Positions 16,946-25,179 of a DNA stretch of 64,000 nt are shown piece by piece. This DNA is from Pseudomonas yamanorum (GTDB lineage Bacteria; Pseudomonadota; Gammaproteobacteria; Pseudomonadales; Pseudomonadaceae). Every line of letters begins with the position of its first letter. The stretch's first letter is position 1. Both the position numbers and the translations under genes were made by a program. Under the pieces are notes generated by a model. That model was given only the letters and a program-made list of their open reading frames with translations, made no database searches and was not told the origin of the DNA. The DNA is taken from positions 3,968,001 through 4,032,000 of the forward strand of contig NZ_LT629793.1 in the NCBI RefSeq assembly GCF_900105735.1, given 5' to 3'.

Positions 16946-19900
16946 GCCAGATCAATCGCCTGTCCAACGGTGGCCGCATCGACCGTAACAAAGCCCTGAG
17001 CTTTACCTTCAACGGCCAGAGCTACAAAGGCTTTGAGGGCGACACATTGGCCGCTGCATTGCTGGCCAACGGCGTCGACATCATCGGTCGCAGCTTCAAG
17101 TATTCCCGTCCGCGCGGCATCTTCGCCGCCGGTGCCGAAGAGCCGAACGCGGTGCTGCAGATCGGCGCCACCGAAGCCACGCAAATCCCCAACGTGCGCG
17201 CCACGCAACAGGCGCTGTACCAGGGTTTGGTCGCCACCAGCACCAACGGCTGGCCGAGCGTGAACAACGACATGATGGGCATTCTCGGCAAGGTCGGCGG
17301 CAAGCTGATGCCGCCGGGTTTCTACTACAAAACCTTCATGTACCCGCAATCGTTCTGGATGACTTACGAGAAGTACATTCGTAAGGCTGCCGGTCTTGGC
17401 CGCTCGCCGACCGAGAACGACCCGGACACCTACGATTACATGAACCGTCATTGCGACGTGCTGATTGTGGGCGCTGGCCCTGCCGGCCTGTCCGCTGCAT
17501 TGGCCGCTGCCCGCAGTGGCGCCCGGGTGATCATCGCGGACGAGCAGGAAGAGTTCGGCGGTTCCTTGCTGGATTCCCGCGAAAGCCTCGATGGCAAGCC
17601 GGCGGCCGAGTGGGTTGCCAGTGTTATTGCGGAACTGAAATCCCTGCCGGACGTGGTGCTGCTGCCTCGCGCCACCGTCAACGGTTACCACGACCATAAC
17701 TTCCTGACCATTCACGAGCGCCTCACCGATCACCTCGGTGACCGTGCGCCGATTGGCCAGGTGCGCCAGCGCATTCACCGGGTTCGCGCCAAGCGTGTGG
17801 TGCTGGCGACCGGCGCGTGTGAACGTCCGCTGGTGTACGGCAACAACGACGTACCGGGCAACATGCTGGCGGGTGCGGTCTCCACTTACGTGCGTCGCTA
17901 CGGCGTGGCACCGGGCAAGAAGCTGGTGCTGTCGACCAACAACGATCACGCCTACCGCGTTGCGCTGGACTGGTTTGATGCAGGCCTCGCCGTGGTGGCG
18001 GTGGCTGATGCACGCCACAACCCACGTGGTGCACTGGTTGAAGAAGCTCGCGCCAAGGGGATTCGTATCCTCACCGGCAGCGCCGTGATCGAAGCCCGTG
18101 GCAGCAAGCATGTCACTGGCGCCCGCGTTGCGGCCATTGATGTGAAAGCCCATAAAGTCACCAGTCCCGGCGAATGGCTGGACTGCGACCTGGTCGCCAG
18201 CTCCGGCGGTTATAGCCCGGTGGTTCACCTGGCCTCGCACCTGGGCGGCAAGCCGACCTGGCGTGAAGACATCCTCGGTTTTGTGCCGGGCGAAGCACCG
18301 CAAAAACGCGTGTGCGTCGGTGGGGTCAATGGCGTCTATGGCCTCGGCGATTCCCTGGCTGACGGTTTTGAAGGTGGCGTGCGCGCCGCCAGCGAAGCCG
18401 GGTTTGCGCCGGTGGAAGGGACGCTGCCCAAAGCCTTGAGCCGTCTGGAAGAGCCGACCCTGGCGCTGTTCCAGGTGCCTCACGAGAAAGCTACCGCACG
18501 GGCGCCGAAGCAATTTGTCGACCTGCAAAACGACGTCACCGCGGCCGCCATCGAACTCGCCACCCGCGAAGGTTTCGAGTCGGTAGAGCACGTCAAACGC
18601 TACACCGCACTGGGCTTCGGCACGGACCAGGGCAAGCTCGGCAACGTCAACGGCCTGGCCATCGCGGCCCGTTCGCTGAACGTGACCATCCCGCAGATGG
18701 GCACCACCATGTTCCGCCCCAACTACACGCCGGTGACGTTCGGCGCAGTAGCGGGCCGCCACTGTGGGCACATCTTCGAGCCGGTGCGCTACACCGCGCT
18801 GCAAGCCTGGCACGTGAAAAACGGCGCCGAGTTTGAAGACGTCGGCCAGTGGAAGCGTCCGTGGTATTTCCCGCGCAACGGTGAAGACCTGCACGCCGCC
18901 GTGAAACGCGAATGCCTGGCCGTGCGCGACAGCGTCGGCCTGCTGGACGCGTCCACCCTTGGCAAGATTGACATCCAGGGCCCGGATGCCCGCGAGTTCC
19001 TCAACCGCATCTACAGCAACGCCTGGACCAAGCTCGACGTGGGCAAGGCCCGCTACGGCCTGATGTGCAAGGAGGACGGCATGGTCTTCGACGACGGCGT
19101 CACCGCTTGTCTGGCCGACAACCACTTCCTGATGACCACCACCACCGGCGGCGCAGCGCGCGTACTGCAGTGGCTGGAAATCTACCAGCAGACCGAATGG
19201 CCAGACCTCAAGGTGTACTTCACCTCGGTCACCGACCACTGGGCAACCATGACGTTGTCCGGCCCCAACAGCCGTAAGCTGTTGAGCGAAGTCACCGACA
19301 TCGACCTGGACAAGGACGGCTTCCCGTTCATGACCTGGAAAGAAGGCCTGGTGGGCGGCGTGCCGGCGCGGGTGTTCCGGATTTCGTTTACCGGTGAGCT
19401 GTCGTACGAAGTCAACGTGCAGGCCGACTACGCCATGGGCGTGCTCGAGAAAATCGTCGAGGCTGGCAAGCAGTACAACCTGACGCCATACGGCACCGAA
19501 ACCATGCACGTGCTGCGGGCCGAGAAGGGCTTCATCATCGTCGGCCAGGATACCGACGGGTCGATGACCCCGGACGACCTGAACATGGGCTGGTGTGTAG
19601 GTCGCACCAAACCGTTCTCGTGGATCGGCTGGCGCGGGATGAATCGCGAAGATTGCGTGCGTGAAGACCGCAAGCAACTGGTGGGCCTGAAGCCGATTGA
19701 CCCCAACGTGTGGCTGCCGGAAGGCGCGCAGTTGGTGTTCGACGCCAAGCAGACGATTCCGATGAAGATGGTCGGCCACGTCACCTCCAGTTATGCCCAC
19801 AACTCCCTCGGCTATTCGTTTGCCATGGGCGTGGTGAAGGGCGGCTTGAAACGCATCGGCGAGCGGGTGTTTGCACCGTTGGCGGATGGCAGCGTGATCG

Positions 19901-19959
19901 AGGCGGAGATTGTTTCTTCGGTGTTCTTTGACCCTAAAGGCGATCGCCAGAACATCTGA
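16942..19959 (+). CDS. soxA: Sarcosine oxidase alpha subunit
   Basis: This 1005-residue subunit has a 2Fe-2S-like N-terminal domain lacking most cluster cysteines (NGQSYKGFEGDTLAAALLANG), then a dinucleotide-binding domain with DVLIVGAGPAGLSAALAAARSG near residue 172, and a C-terminal GcvT-like aminomethyltransferase domain from about residue 610. The last part transfers the sarcosine methyl group to tetrahydrofolate. Length and order match other heterotetrameric sarcosine oxidases. The start overlaps the soxD stop. Confidence 0.95.
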   Translation: MSQINRLSNGGRIDRNKALSFTFNGQSYKGFEGDTLAAALLANGVDIIGRSFKYSRPRGIFAAGAEEPNAVLQIGATEATQIPNVRATQQALYQGLVATSTNGWPSVNNDMMGILGKVGGKLMPPGFYYKTFMYPQSFWMTYEKYIRKAAGLGRSPTENDPDTYDYMNRHCDVLIVGAGPAGLSAALAAARSGARVIIADEQEEFGGSLLDSRESLDGKPAAEWVASVIAELKSLPDVVLLPRATVNGYHDHNFLTIHERLTDHLGDRAPIGQVRQRIHRVRAKRVVLATGACERPLVYGNNDVPGNMLAGAVSTYVRRYGVAPGKKLVLSTNNDHAYRVALDWFDAGLAVVAVADARHNPRGALVEEARAKGIRILTGSAVIEARGSKHVTGARVAAIDVKAHKVTSPGEWLDCDLVASSGGYSPVVHLASHLGGKPTWREDILGFVPGEAPQKRVCVGGVNGVYGLGDSLADGFEGGVRAASEAGFAPVEGTLPKALSRLEEPTLALFQVPHEKATARAPKQFVDLQNDVTAAAIELATREGFESVEHVKRYTALGFGTDQGKLGNVNGLAIAARSLNVTIPQMGTTMFRPNYTPVTFGAVAGRHCGHIFEPVRYTALQAWHVKNGAEFEDVGQWKRPWYFPRNGEDLHAAVKRECLAVRDSVGLLDASTLGKIDIQGPDAREFLNRIYSNAWTKLDVGKARYGLMCKEDGMVFDDGVTACLADNHFLMTTTTGGAARVLQWLEIYQQTEWPDLKVYFTSVTDHWATMTLSGPNSRKLLSEVTDIDLDKDGFPFMTWKEGLVGGVPARVFRISFTGELSYEVNVQADYAMGVLEKIVEAGKQYNLTPYGTETMHVLRAEKGFIIVGQDTDGSMTPDDLNMGWCVGRTKPFSWIGWRGMNREDCVREDRKQLVGLKPIDPNVWLPEGAQLVFDAKQTIPMKMVGHVTSSYAHNSLGYSFAMGVVKGGLKRIGERVFAPLADGSVIEAEIVSSVFFDPKGDRQNI

Positions 19960-19974
19960 CAGACCGAGTCGCCT

Positions 19975-20044
19975 GCATCGCAGGCAAGCCAGCTCCCACA
20001 GTTGGAATGCATTCCCCTGTGGGAGCCGGGCTTGCCCGCGATGA
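19975..20044. repeat. Hybrid REP doublet (family C left arm, family A-variant right arm)
   Basis: The left arm is GCATCGCAGGCAAGCCAGCTC and the right arm GGGAGCCGGGCTTGCCCGCG, i.e. two different families facing each other with an 18-bp spacer. It lies within the 132-bp soxA-soxG gap, inside the operon. Confidence 0.85.
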
Positions 20045-20091
20045 GGCCAGAACAGTCACCGCAAGACCTACAGAATTCAAACAGGTGCTTT

Positions 20092-20724
20092 ATGACAGCA
20101 GCCAATGTTTACCAGCAACGCCCCACCTCCGGAGCCAAGGCCGAGTCGTCGCTGCACCATGCCGACCTCGCCAGCCTGGTAGGCAAGGGTCGCAAGAACG
20201 CCGGCGTGACCGTGCGTGAAAAGAAACTCCTCGGCCACTTGACCATTCGTGGCGATGGCCACGACGCCGCCTTCGCCGCCGGCGTGCACAAGGCTCTGGG
20301 CATCGAATTGCCCGGCGCCCTGGCAGTGATCGTCAAGGGTGAAACCAGCCTGCAATGGCTGGGCCCGGACGAGTGGCTGCTGGTGGTGCCGAGCGGTGAA
20401 GAATTCGCCGCCGAGAAAAGTTTGCGCGAGGCGCTGGGTGATTTGCATATCCAGATCGTCAACGTCAGCGGCGGCCAGCAGATCCTCGAACTCAGCGGCC
20501 CCAATGTGCGGGATGTGCTGATGAAGTCCACCAGCTACGACGTGCACCCCGACAGCTTCCCGGTAGGCAAGGCGGTGGGCACGGTGTTCGCCAAGTCGCA
20601 ACTGGTGATTCGCCATACCGCTGAAGACACCTGGGAGCTGCTGATTCGTCGCAGCTTCTCGGATTACTGGTGGCTGTGGTTGCAGGATGCGGCGGCTGAA
20701 TATGGTTTAAGCGTCCAGGCCTGA
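20092..20724 (+). CDS. soxG: Sarcosine oxidase gamma subunit
   Basis: The product is 210 residues from the ATG at 20092 (AGGTG six bases upstream). It is a compact GcvT-like fold: LQWLGPDEWLLV, ILELSGPNVRDVLMKSTSYDVHPDSFPVGKAVGT and SFSDYWWLWLQDAA are the family landmarks. It is needed for assembly of the sarcosine oxidase heterotetramer. It is last of the sox genes; its TGA stop lies within the first bases of a family B repeat, so insertion of the repeat may have redefined or closely trimmed the 3' end. Confidence 0.93.
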   Translation: MTAANVYQQRPTSGAKAESSLHHADLASLVGKGRKNAGVTVREKKLLGHLTIRGDGHDAAFAAGVHKALGIELPGALAVIVKGETSLQWLGPDEWLLVVPSGEEFAAEKSLREALGDLHIQIVNVSGGQQILELSGPNVRDVLMKSTSYDVHPDSFPVGKAVGTVFAKSQLVIRHTAEDTWELLIRRSFSDYWWLWLQDAAAEYGLSVQA

Positions 20725-20830
20725 TCGTTCCCACGCTCCGCGTGGGAATGCATCCCGGGACGCTCCGCGTCCCAAGAGCGGACGCAGAGCGTCCATTGCG
20801 GCGTTCCCACGCAGAGCGTGGGAACGATCA
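20720..20830. repeat. REP-like doublet, family B
   Basis: CCTGATCGTTCCCACGCTCC...GAGCGTGGGAACGATCA, with GACGCTCCGCGTCC and GACGCAGAGCGTCC inside. It fills nearly the whole soxG-purU gap: it contains the soxG stop and ends right before the purU ribosome site AGGAG. Confidence 0.9.
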
Positions 20831-20844
20831 AGGAGTCACGAATA

Positions 20845-21702
20845 ATGAGCCGCGTACCCGATACATGGATTTTGACCGCCGACTGCCCCAGCGTGCTCGG
20901 CACGGTGGACGCGGTGACCCGCTATCTGTTCGAGCAGGGCTGCTACGTCACGGAGCACCACTCGTTTGATGACCGGCTTTCGGGCCGTTTCTTCATCCGC
21001 GTGGAGTTCCGCCAGCCCGACGGTTTTGATGAACAAGCCTTCCGCGACGGCCTGGCCACTCGCGGCGAGGCGTTCGGCATGATCTTCGAACTGACCGCGC
21101 CGAACTACCGGCCGAAAGTGGTGATCATGGTCTCCAAGGCCGATCACTGCCTCAACGATTTGCTCTACCGCCAGCGCATCGGCCAACTGTCGATGGACGT
21201 GGTCGCCGTGGTCTCCAACCACCCCGACCTCAAGCCCCTGGCTGACTGGCACCAGATTCCCTATTACCACTTTCCCCTGGACCCTAACGACAAGCCGTCG
21301 CAAGAGCGCCAGGTGTGGCAGGTGATCGAAGAGTCCGGCGCCGAGCTGGTGATTCTTGCGCGCTACATGCAAGTGCTGTCGCCGGAGCTGTGCCGCAAGC
21401 TCGATGGTAAAGCCATCAACATCCACCACTCCCTGCTGCCCGGTTTCAAGGGCGCCAAGCCGTATCACCAGGCCTACAACAAGGGCGTGAAACTAGTGGG
21501 CGCCACCGCGCATTACATCAACAACGATTTGGATGAAGGCCCGATCATCGCCCAGGGCGTGGAGGTGGTGGACCACAGTCACTATCCGGAAGATTTGATT
21601 GCCAAGGGACGGGATATCGAAGGCCTGACCCTGGCACGGGCCGTGGGGTATCACATTGAGCGGCGAGTGTTTTTGAACGCCAATCGGACAGTGGTGCTCT
21701 GA
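20845..21702 (+). CDS. purU: Formyltetrahydrofolate deformylase
   Basis: The product is 285 residues from the ATG at 20845 with AAGGAG at 20830-20835. An N-terminal ACT domain (about residues 5-85, TADCPSVLGTVDAVTRYLFEQ) is followed by a formyltransferase-fold domain with the catalytic NIHHSLLPGFKGAKPYHQA and GATAHYINNDLDEGPII motifs. It hydrolyses 10-formyl-THF to formate and THF, releasing one-carbon units from betaine breakdown. P. aeruginosa has purU2 (PA5420) in the same place, so this is probably the pathway-specific paralog. Confidence 0.94.
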   Translation: MSRVPDTWILTADCPSVLGTVDAVTRYLFEQGCYVTEHHSFDDRLSGRFFIRVEFRQPDGFDEQAFRDGLATRGEAFGMIFELTAPNYRPKVVIMVSKADHCLNDLLYRQRIGQLSMDVVAVVSNHPDLKPLADWHQIPYYHFPLDPNDKPSQERQVWQVIEESGAELVILARYMQVLSPELCRKLDGKAINIHHSLLPGFKGAKPYHQAYNKGVKLVGATAHYINNDLDEGPIIAQGVEVVDHSHYPEDLIAKGRDIEGLTLARAVGYHIERRVFLNANRTVVL

Positions 21703-21707
21703 TGGAC

Positions 21708-21797
21708 GCCTTCGCGAGCAAGCCCGCTCCCACATTCGACCGCATTTCAAAGGTAGAACTCGGTCAACTGTGGGAGCGGGCTTGCTCGCGAAGAGGC
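21708..21797. repeat. REP doublet (REPIN), family A
   Basis: Arms GCCTTCGCGAGCAAGCCCGC and GCGGGCTTGCTCGCGAAGAG around a loop with GACCG...CGGTC pairing, between purU and fdhA. Confidence 0.9.
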
Positions 21798-21895
21798 CAT
21801 CACTAACAACGCAAAACAGCATCTGTACCCGAGCACTTAAACGCGCTGCCTGCCTGGGCAACGCGGTTCCATAAAAACAACAGCGAGGTGAAAGC

Positions 21896-23095
21896 ATGTC
21901 TGGTAATCGTGGTGTCGTGTATCTCGGCAACGGCAAGGTCGAAGTACAGAAAATCGACTATCCCAAAATGCAGGACCCCCGTGGCAGGAAGATTGAGCAC
22001 GGCGTCATCCTGCGCGTGGTCTCCACCAACATCTGCGGCTCCGACCAACACATGGTGCGCGGCCGCACTACTGCCCAGACCGGCCTGGTCCTGGGCCACG
22101 AAATCACCGGCGAAGTGATCGAGAAGGGCAGCGACGTCGAGAACCTGAAGATCGGCGACCTGGTGTCCGTGCCGTTCAACGTTGCATGCGGCCGTTGCCG
22201 TTCCTGCAAAGAGCAACACACGGGCGTGTGCCTGACCGTCAACCCGGCCCGTGCCGGTGGCGCCTACGGCTATGTGGACATGGGCGACTGGACCGGCGGC
22301 CAGGCCGAATACGTGCTGGTGCCTTACGCTGACTTCAACCTGCTGAAACTGCCGGACCGCGACAAGGCCATGGAGAAGATCCGCGACCTGACGTGCCTCT
22401 CCGACATCCTGCCCACCGGCTACCACGGCGCAGTCACTGCGGGCGTTGGCCCAGGCAGCACGGTCTACATCGCCGGTGCCGGTCCGGTGGGCCTGGCGGC
22501 TGCCGCGTCCGCTCGTCTGCTGGGCGCTGCGGTGGTGATCATTGGTGACGTCAACCCGATCCGCCTGGCCCACGCCAAGGCCCAGGGTTTTGAAATTGCC
22601 GACCTGTCGAAGGACACCCCGCTGCACGAACAGATCGCTGCGTTGCTGGGCGAGCCGGAAGTGGATTGCGCCGTCGATGCCGTGGGTTTCGAAGCGCGCG
22701 GCCATGGCCATGAAGGGGCCAAGGCGGAGGCTCCGGCCACCGTACTCAACTCGTTGATGGGCGTGGTGCGGGTGGCCGGCAAAATCGGTATCCCGGGCCT
22801 GTACGTGACCGAAGACCCGGGTGCCGTGGATGCTGCCGCGAAAATGGGCAGCCTGAGCATTCGTTTCGGCCTGGGCTGGGCCAAGTCCCACAGCTTCCAC
22901 ACCGGGCAAACCCCAGTGATGAAGTACAACCGCCAGCTGATGCAGGCGATCATGTGGGACCGTATCAACATTGCCGATATCGTCGGTGTGGAAGTCATCA
23001 GCCTGGATGATGCACCACGCGGGTACGGCGAGTTCGATGCAGGCGTGCCGAAGAAGTTTGTGATCGATCCGCACAAGTTGTTCAGCGCGGCTTAA
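21896..23095 (+). CDS. fdhA: Glutathione-independent formaldehyde dehydrogenase
   Basis: This 399-residue zinc alcohol dehydrogenase family enzyme has catalytic zinc Cys47 in NICGSDQH, the GHEITG motif, structural zinc ligands C98, C101, C104 and C112, and the NAD site VYIAGAGPVGLAAAASARLLG. The insert around residues 260-330 and the length match P. putida formaldehyde dismutase/dehydrogenase types. It oxidises the formaldehyde released by betaine and sarcosine demethylation to formate with NAD. The ribosome site is GAGGTGA. It ends region 1 and is followed by a strong terminator. Confidence 0.95.
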   Translation: MSGNRGVVYLGNGKVEVQKIDYPKMQDPRGRKIEHGVILRVVSTNICGSDQHMVRGRTTAQTGLVLGHEITGEVIEKGSDVENLKIGDLVSVPFNVACGRCRSCKEQHTGVCLTVNPARAGGAYGYVDMGDWTGGQAEYVLVPYADFNLLKLPDRDKAMEKIRDLTCLSDILPTGYHGAVTAGVGPGSTVYIAGAGPVGLAAAASARLLGAAVVIIGDVNPIRLAHAKAQGFEIADLSKDTPLHEQIAALLGEPEVDCAVDAVGFEARGHGHEGAKAEAPATVLNSLMGVVRVAGKIGIPGLYVTEDPGAVDAAAKMGSLSIRFGLGWAKSHSFHTGQTPVMKYNRQLMQAIMWDRINIADIVGVEVISLDDAPRGYGEFDAGVPKKFVIDPHKLFSAA

Positions 23096-23109
23096 ATCGC
23101 GGGCAAATA

Positions 23110-23137
23110 AAAAGGCGACCTCAGGGTCGCCTTTTTT
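23110..23137 (+). terminator. Rho-independent terminator after fdhA
   Basis: Perfect 11-bp arms AAAAGGCGACC and GGTCGCCTTTT with a TCAG loop and a T-run, 15 bp past the fdhA stop. The A-run on the other side allows action on the opposite strand too, where the convergent anti-sigma-like gene ends at 23161. Confidence 0.92.
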
Positions 23138-23160
23138 GCATCTGCGGTTGGGTGGGAGAA

Positions 23161-23619
23161 TCAGCGAATCGCCAAAGCCCCCTGATACACCGTTGGCCCC
23201 GTTGGCTGCTTGCTCACCGAGCCGCCCTTGGTTTCCGAGCTGACCATCAGTGTCACCGGCTTGCTGATCGACGCCTGCTGGCGAGGGTTGATGCCGATAA
23301 TGCCTTTGCCGTCTTCCGGCAACAGGCCCAGTGACACCGGCGTACCGTCAGCCGGAACCGCCCACAGCTCCAGGCTTTGGTCCGGGGCCGGTGCCGTGGC
23401 GGCAATCGGCTGCACTTCGAGGTAATCCTTGTGGGCCACGATTTGCGTGGCCGGTTGCTGGGTAGTGTTCACCAGCAGTGCGGCAGCCTTGACGCTGTCC
23501 TGGGTGTAGAGGGCGCCGCCGACGCCCGCAACTACCACCAAACAGGCGCCGATGAACAGGCGTGGGCGGTTCCAGAATGAAGGCTTGTGCTCAATCACTT
23601 GGGGGTTGATCGCAGTCAT
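23161..23619 (-). CDS. Stand-alone RskA-type anti-sigma output domain (lacks the sigma-binding domain)
   Basis: This 152-residue protein has one membrane segment (residues 21-39) and a periplasmic RskA C-terminal domain (SLELWAVPADGTPVSLGLLP, GGSVSKQPTGPTVYQG). The same landmarks occur in the full anti-sigma factor at 24502-25179 (LELWAIPAGGKPISLGLLP, GGSPTGQPTGPVLYQG). The roughly 85-residue N-terminal sigma-binding part of that protein is replaced here by a 20-residue tail (MTAINPQVIEHKPSFWNRPR). It therefore probably cannot bind a sigma factor directly. It could be a decoy for the periplasmic signal or protease, or a relic that is still translated. A candidate ECF-type promoter lies upstream. 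Confidence 0.75.
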   Translation of the reverse strand: MTAINPQVIEHKPSFWNRPRLFIGACLVVVAGVGGALYTQDSVKAAALLVNTTQQPATQIVAHKDYLEVQPIAATAPAPDQSLELWAVPADGTPVSLGLLPEDGKGIIGINPRQQASISKPVTLMVSSETKGGSVSKQPTGPTVYQGALAIR

Positions 23620-23654
23620 TAGGCTCTTCCTGACATGTTTTGTAGTCTTTCATG

Positions 23655-23679
23655 GACCTAGTTAACGGCGATCGGTTCC
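23655..23679 (-). promoter_or_regulatory. Candidate ECF-type promoter of the stand-alone RskA-like gene
   Basis: Read on the minus strand, GGAAC (23675-23679) is followed after 17 bp by GTC (23655-23657), about 35 bp before the ATG. This is the general layout of ECF sigma promoters and resembles the site at 25899-25924. The match is by eye. Confidence 0.35.
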
Positions 23680-23743
23680 TCATCCGTCGTATTGAGCCTT
23701 GGGGCTGCGTGATATTAATTGGCCCTGAACCGCAGAACGAGCG

Positions 23744-24265
23744 TCAATGGTGCTTGGGTGGGAGGACCAGTTCCTTGTACGTGAATGCGCATTGTTTTTC
23801 CGGATGCTGCTCGGTGGAATCTGCATAGCAGTATTGGACCTCCTTGGCTTTTTTGTAGGCCCCGGCCTTGGCTTTGCTCTCATCCGTTTTCGACTCATCC
23901 ACCCATTTTGTCCCCGGCACGGGTGCCCAGCCTTTGAAGGAGTACAGCGTCATCCTCAAAAAGTCGAACCAGCCTTCACCCTCGTAGTCGCAGGACACTA
24001 CGTACGCATTTCCTTCTGAGCTGATATCCCGGTAAAGCGCCCCCGTGAAGTGGAGCTTTTTGAGCAGGTTTTCATCGCCAAAGGGGTTCTCTCCCACCCA
24101 GACGCCCTTATGAGGGCCGGGGGCATAAAAAATATCCCACGGCCCCCATGGCTCTTCCGGTTTGATACTTGCCTTGGGCGGGCACATGGCAATCTCATCT
24201 GCCAGGGCATTGCCCACAAGGGTCGAAAGTACCAGTGCGCTCAGCGCGATGTTCATCAGCTTCAT
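23744..24265 (-). CDS. Small secreted protein, possibly DUF3757-like
   Basis: The ATG at 24265 follows AAGGGAG and opens a clear Sec signal peptide (MKLMNIALSALVLSTLVGNALA), so this start is preferred to the ATG at 24331. The mature protein, about 150 residues, begins DEIAMCPPKASIK and contains WVGENPF and four or so cysteines (CPP, VSCDYEG, VQYCYAD, QCAFTY) that could form disulfides. The CPP start and W-G-NP pattern recall DUF3757 periplasmic proteins of pseudomonads, but the assignment is tentative. Function is unknown. A perfect palindrome lies 60 bp upstream. Confidence 0.75.
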   Translation of the reverse strand: MKLMNIALSALVLSTLVGNALADEIAMCPPKASIKPEEPWGPWDIFYAPGPHKGVWVGENPFGDENLLKKLHFTGALYRDISSEGNAYVVSCDYEGEGWFDFLRMTLYSFKGWAPVPGTKWVDESKTDESKAKAGAYKKAKEVQYCYADSTEQHPEKQCAFTYKELVLPPKHH

Positions 24266-24324
24266 GTCGTACTCCCTTACGTGATAGGAGACTTCATGGT
24301 GGGCGTGTGGACGCGTTGCAGATA

Positions 24325-24340
24325 CTGTCAAATTTGACAG
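24325..24340. promoter_or_regulatory. Perfect 16-bp palindrome upstream of the secreted-protein gene
   Basis: CTGTCAAATTTGACAG is a perfect dyad 60 bp before the ATG at 24265 (minus strand). It has the look of a dimeric repressor or activator site. I do not recognise a matching regulator. Confidence 0.5.
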
Positions 24341-24397
24341 CGGGGTAGATCAAGTTCGGATTAAAACAAGAGGGGTTATTTCAAAAGGGCAATCCAC

Positions 24398-24497
24398 TGT
24401 AGGAGCGAGCTTGCTCGCGAAAAGCCTGTGGGCGCCGTGGTCTTTCAGGTTTTCCGCGTTATCGTTGACGACCTTCGCGAACAAGCTCGCTCCTACA
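24398..24497. repeat. REP doublet, family A variant (TGTAGGAGCGAGCTTGCTCG)
   Basis: Inverted TGTAGGAGCGAGCTTGCTCGCGAA arms; the right arm carries one change (GCGAACAAGC). It lies directly behind the anti-sigma gene stop. Confidence 0.88.
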
Positions 24498-24501
24498 GGA
24501 A

Positions 24502-25179
24502 TTAGAGTGAGGCCAACTGGCCTTGATACAACACCGGCCCCGTCGGTTGTCCGGTTGGCGAGCCACCCTGAGGCTCAAGACTCACCGCCAGGGTCAACGG
24601 TGCCGTCAGCAGCGCCTGGTGTTCTTTGCTCAACTGGATCCGGCCTTTACCCGACACCGGCAACAACCCCAGGGAGATGGGTTTGCCGCCCGCCGGGATT
24701 GCCCACAGTTCCAGCGCGCGGGTCGGCTCCACCGCCGCCAGGGTCAGCGGTTCCACCTGCAGATGATCGGCATACGCCTGAATCTTCAGCGCAGGCTGTT
24801 GATTGGCCGCCACCAGCGTAGCGTTGTACTCCACCCCGAGGTCGCGCTGGTACAACACTCCCACCAACACCGCGATCACTACGCCGCATGCCGCTACCAG
24901 CAACCGCAGGTTCATCCAGAATGGCCTCTTCGCCGGCATATGCAGCACTTGCGGCTCAATCCGGGCTTTGATCCCTTCCCACACATGATCCGGCACTGGT
25001 CGTTCAGGTAACGGCCCGGTGAGGCTGTGGAGGGCATCCTGCCAGTGTCCCAGCTCGACGCGCAGGGCGGCATCGTCCAACAGTAGCGCTTCAAAACGTC
25101 GACGGGCGGTGGCGGGCATCAACCCGATGGCGTAATCCGCCGCGAGGGCGCGGCGCAGGGACGTGGTCTGGTAGTTCAT
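24502..25179 (-). CDS. RskA-family anti-sigma factor
   Basis: This 225-residue protein has an N-terminal cytoplasmic sigma-binding domain (about residues 1-88; DYAIGLMPATARRRFEALL is the typical anti-sigma helix), one membrane segment near residues 90-110 (LRLLVAACGVVIAVLVGVLY), and a periplasmic RskA domain with LELWAIPAGGKPISLGLLP. It should hold the adjacent ECF sigma factor at the membrane until a signal triggers its proteolysis. Its start overlaps the sigma stop by 4 bp, so the pair is translationally coupled. The signal is unknown. Confidence 0.9.
   Translation of the reverse strand: MNYQTTSLRRALAADYAIGLMPATARRRFEALLLDDAALRVELGHWQDALHSLTGPLPERPVPDHVWEGIKARIEPQVLHMPAKRPFWMNLRLLVAACGVVIAVLVGVLYQRDLGVEYNATLVAANQQPALKIQAYADHLQVEPLTLAAVEPTRALELWAIPAGGKPISLGLLPVSGKGRIQLSKEHQALLTAPLTLAVSLEPQGGSPTGQPTGPVLYQGQLASL

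Noticed and set aside
16888..19800. 970-residue minus-strand frame opposite soxA
   Set aside because: Antisense shadow of a full-length sarcosine oxidase subunit.
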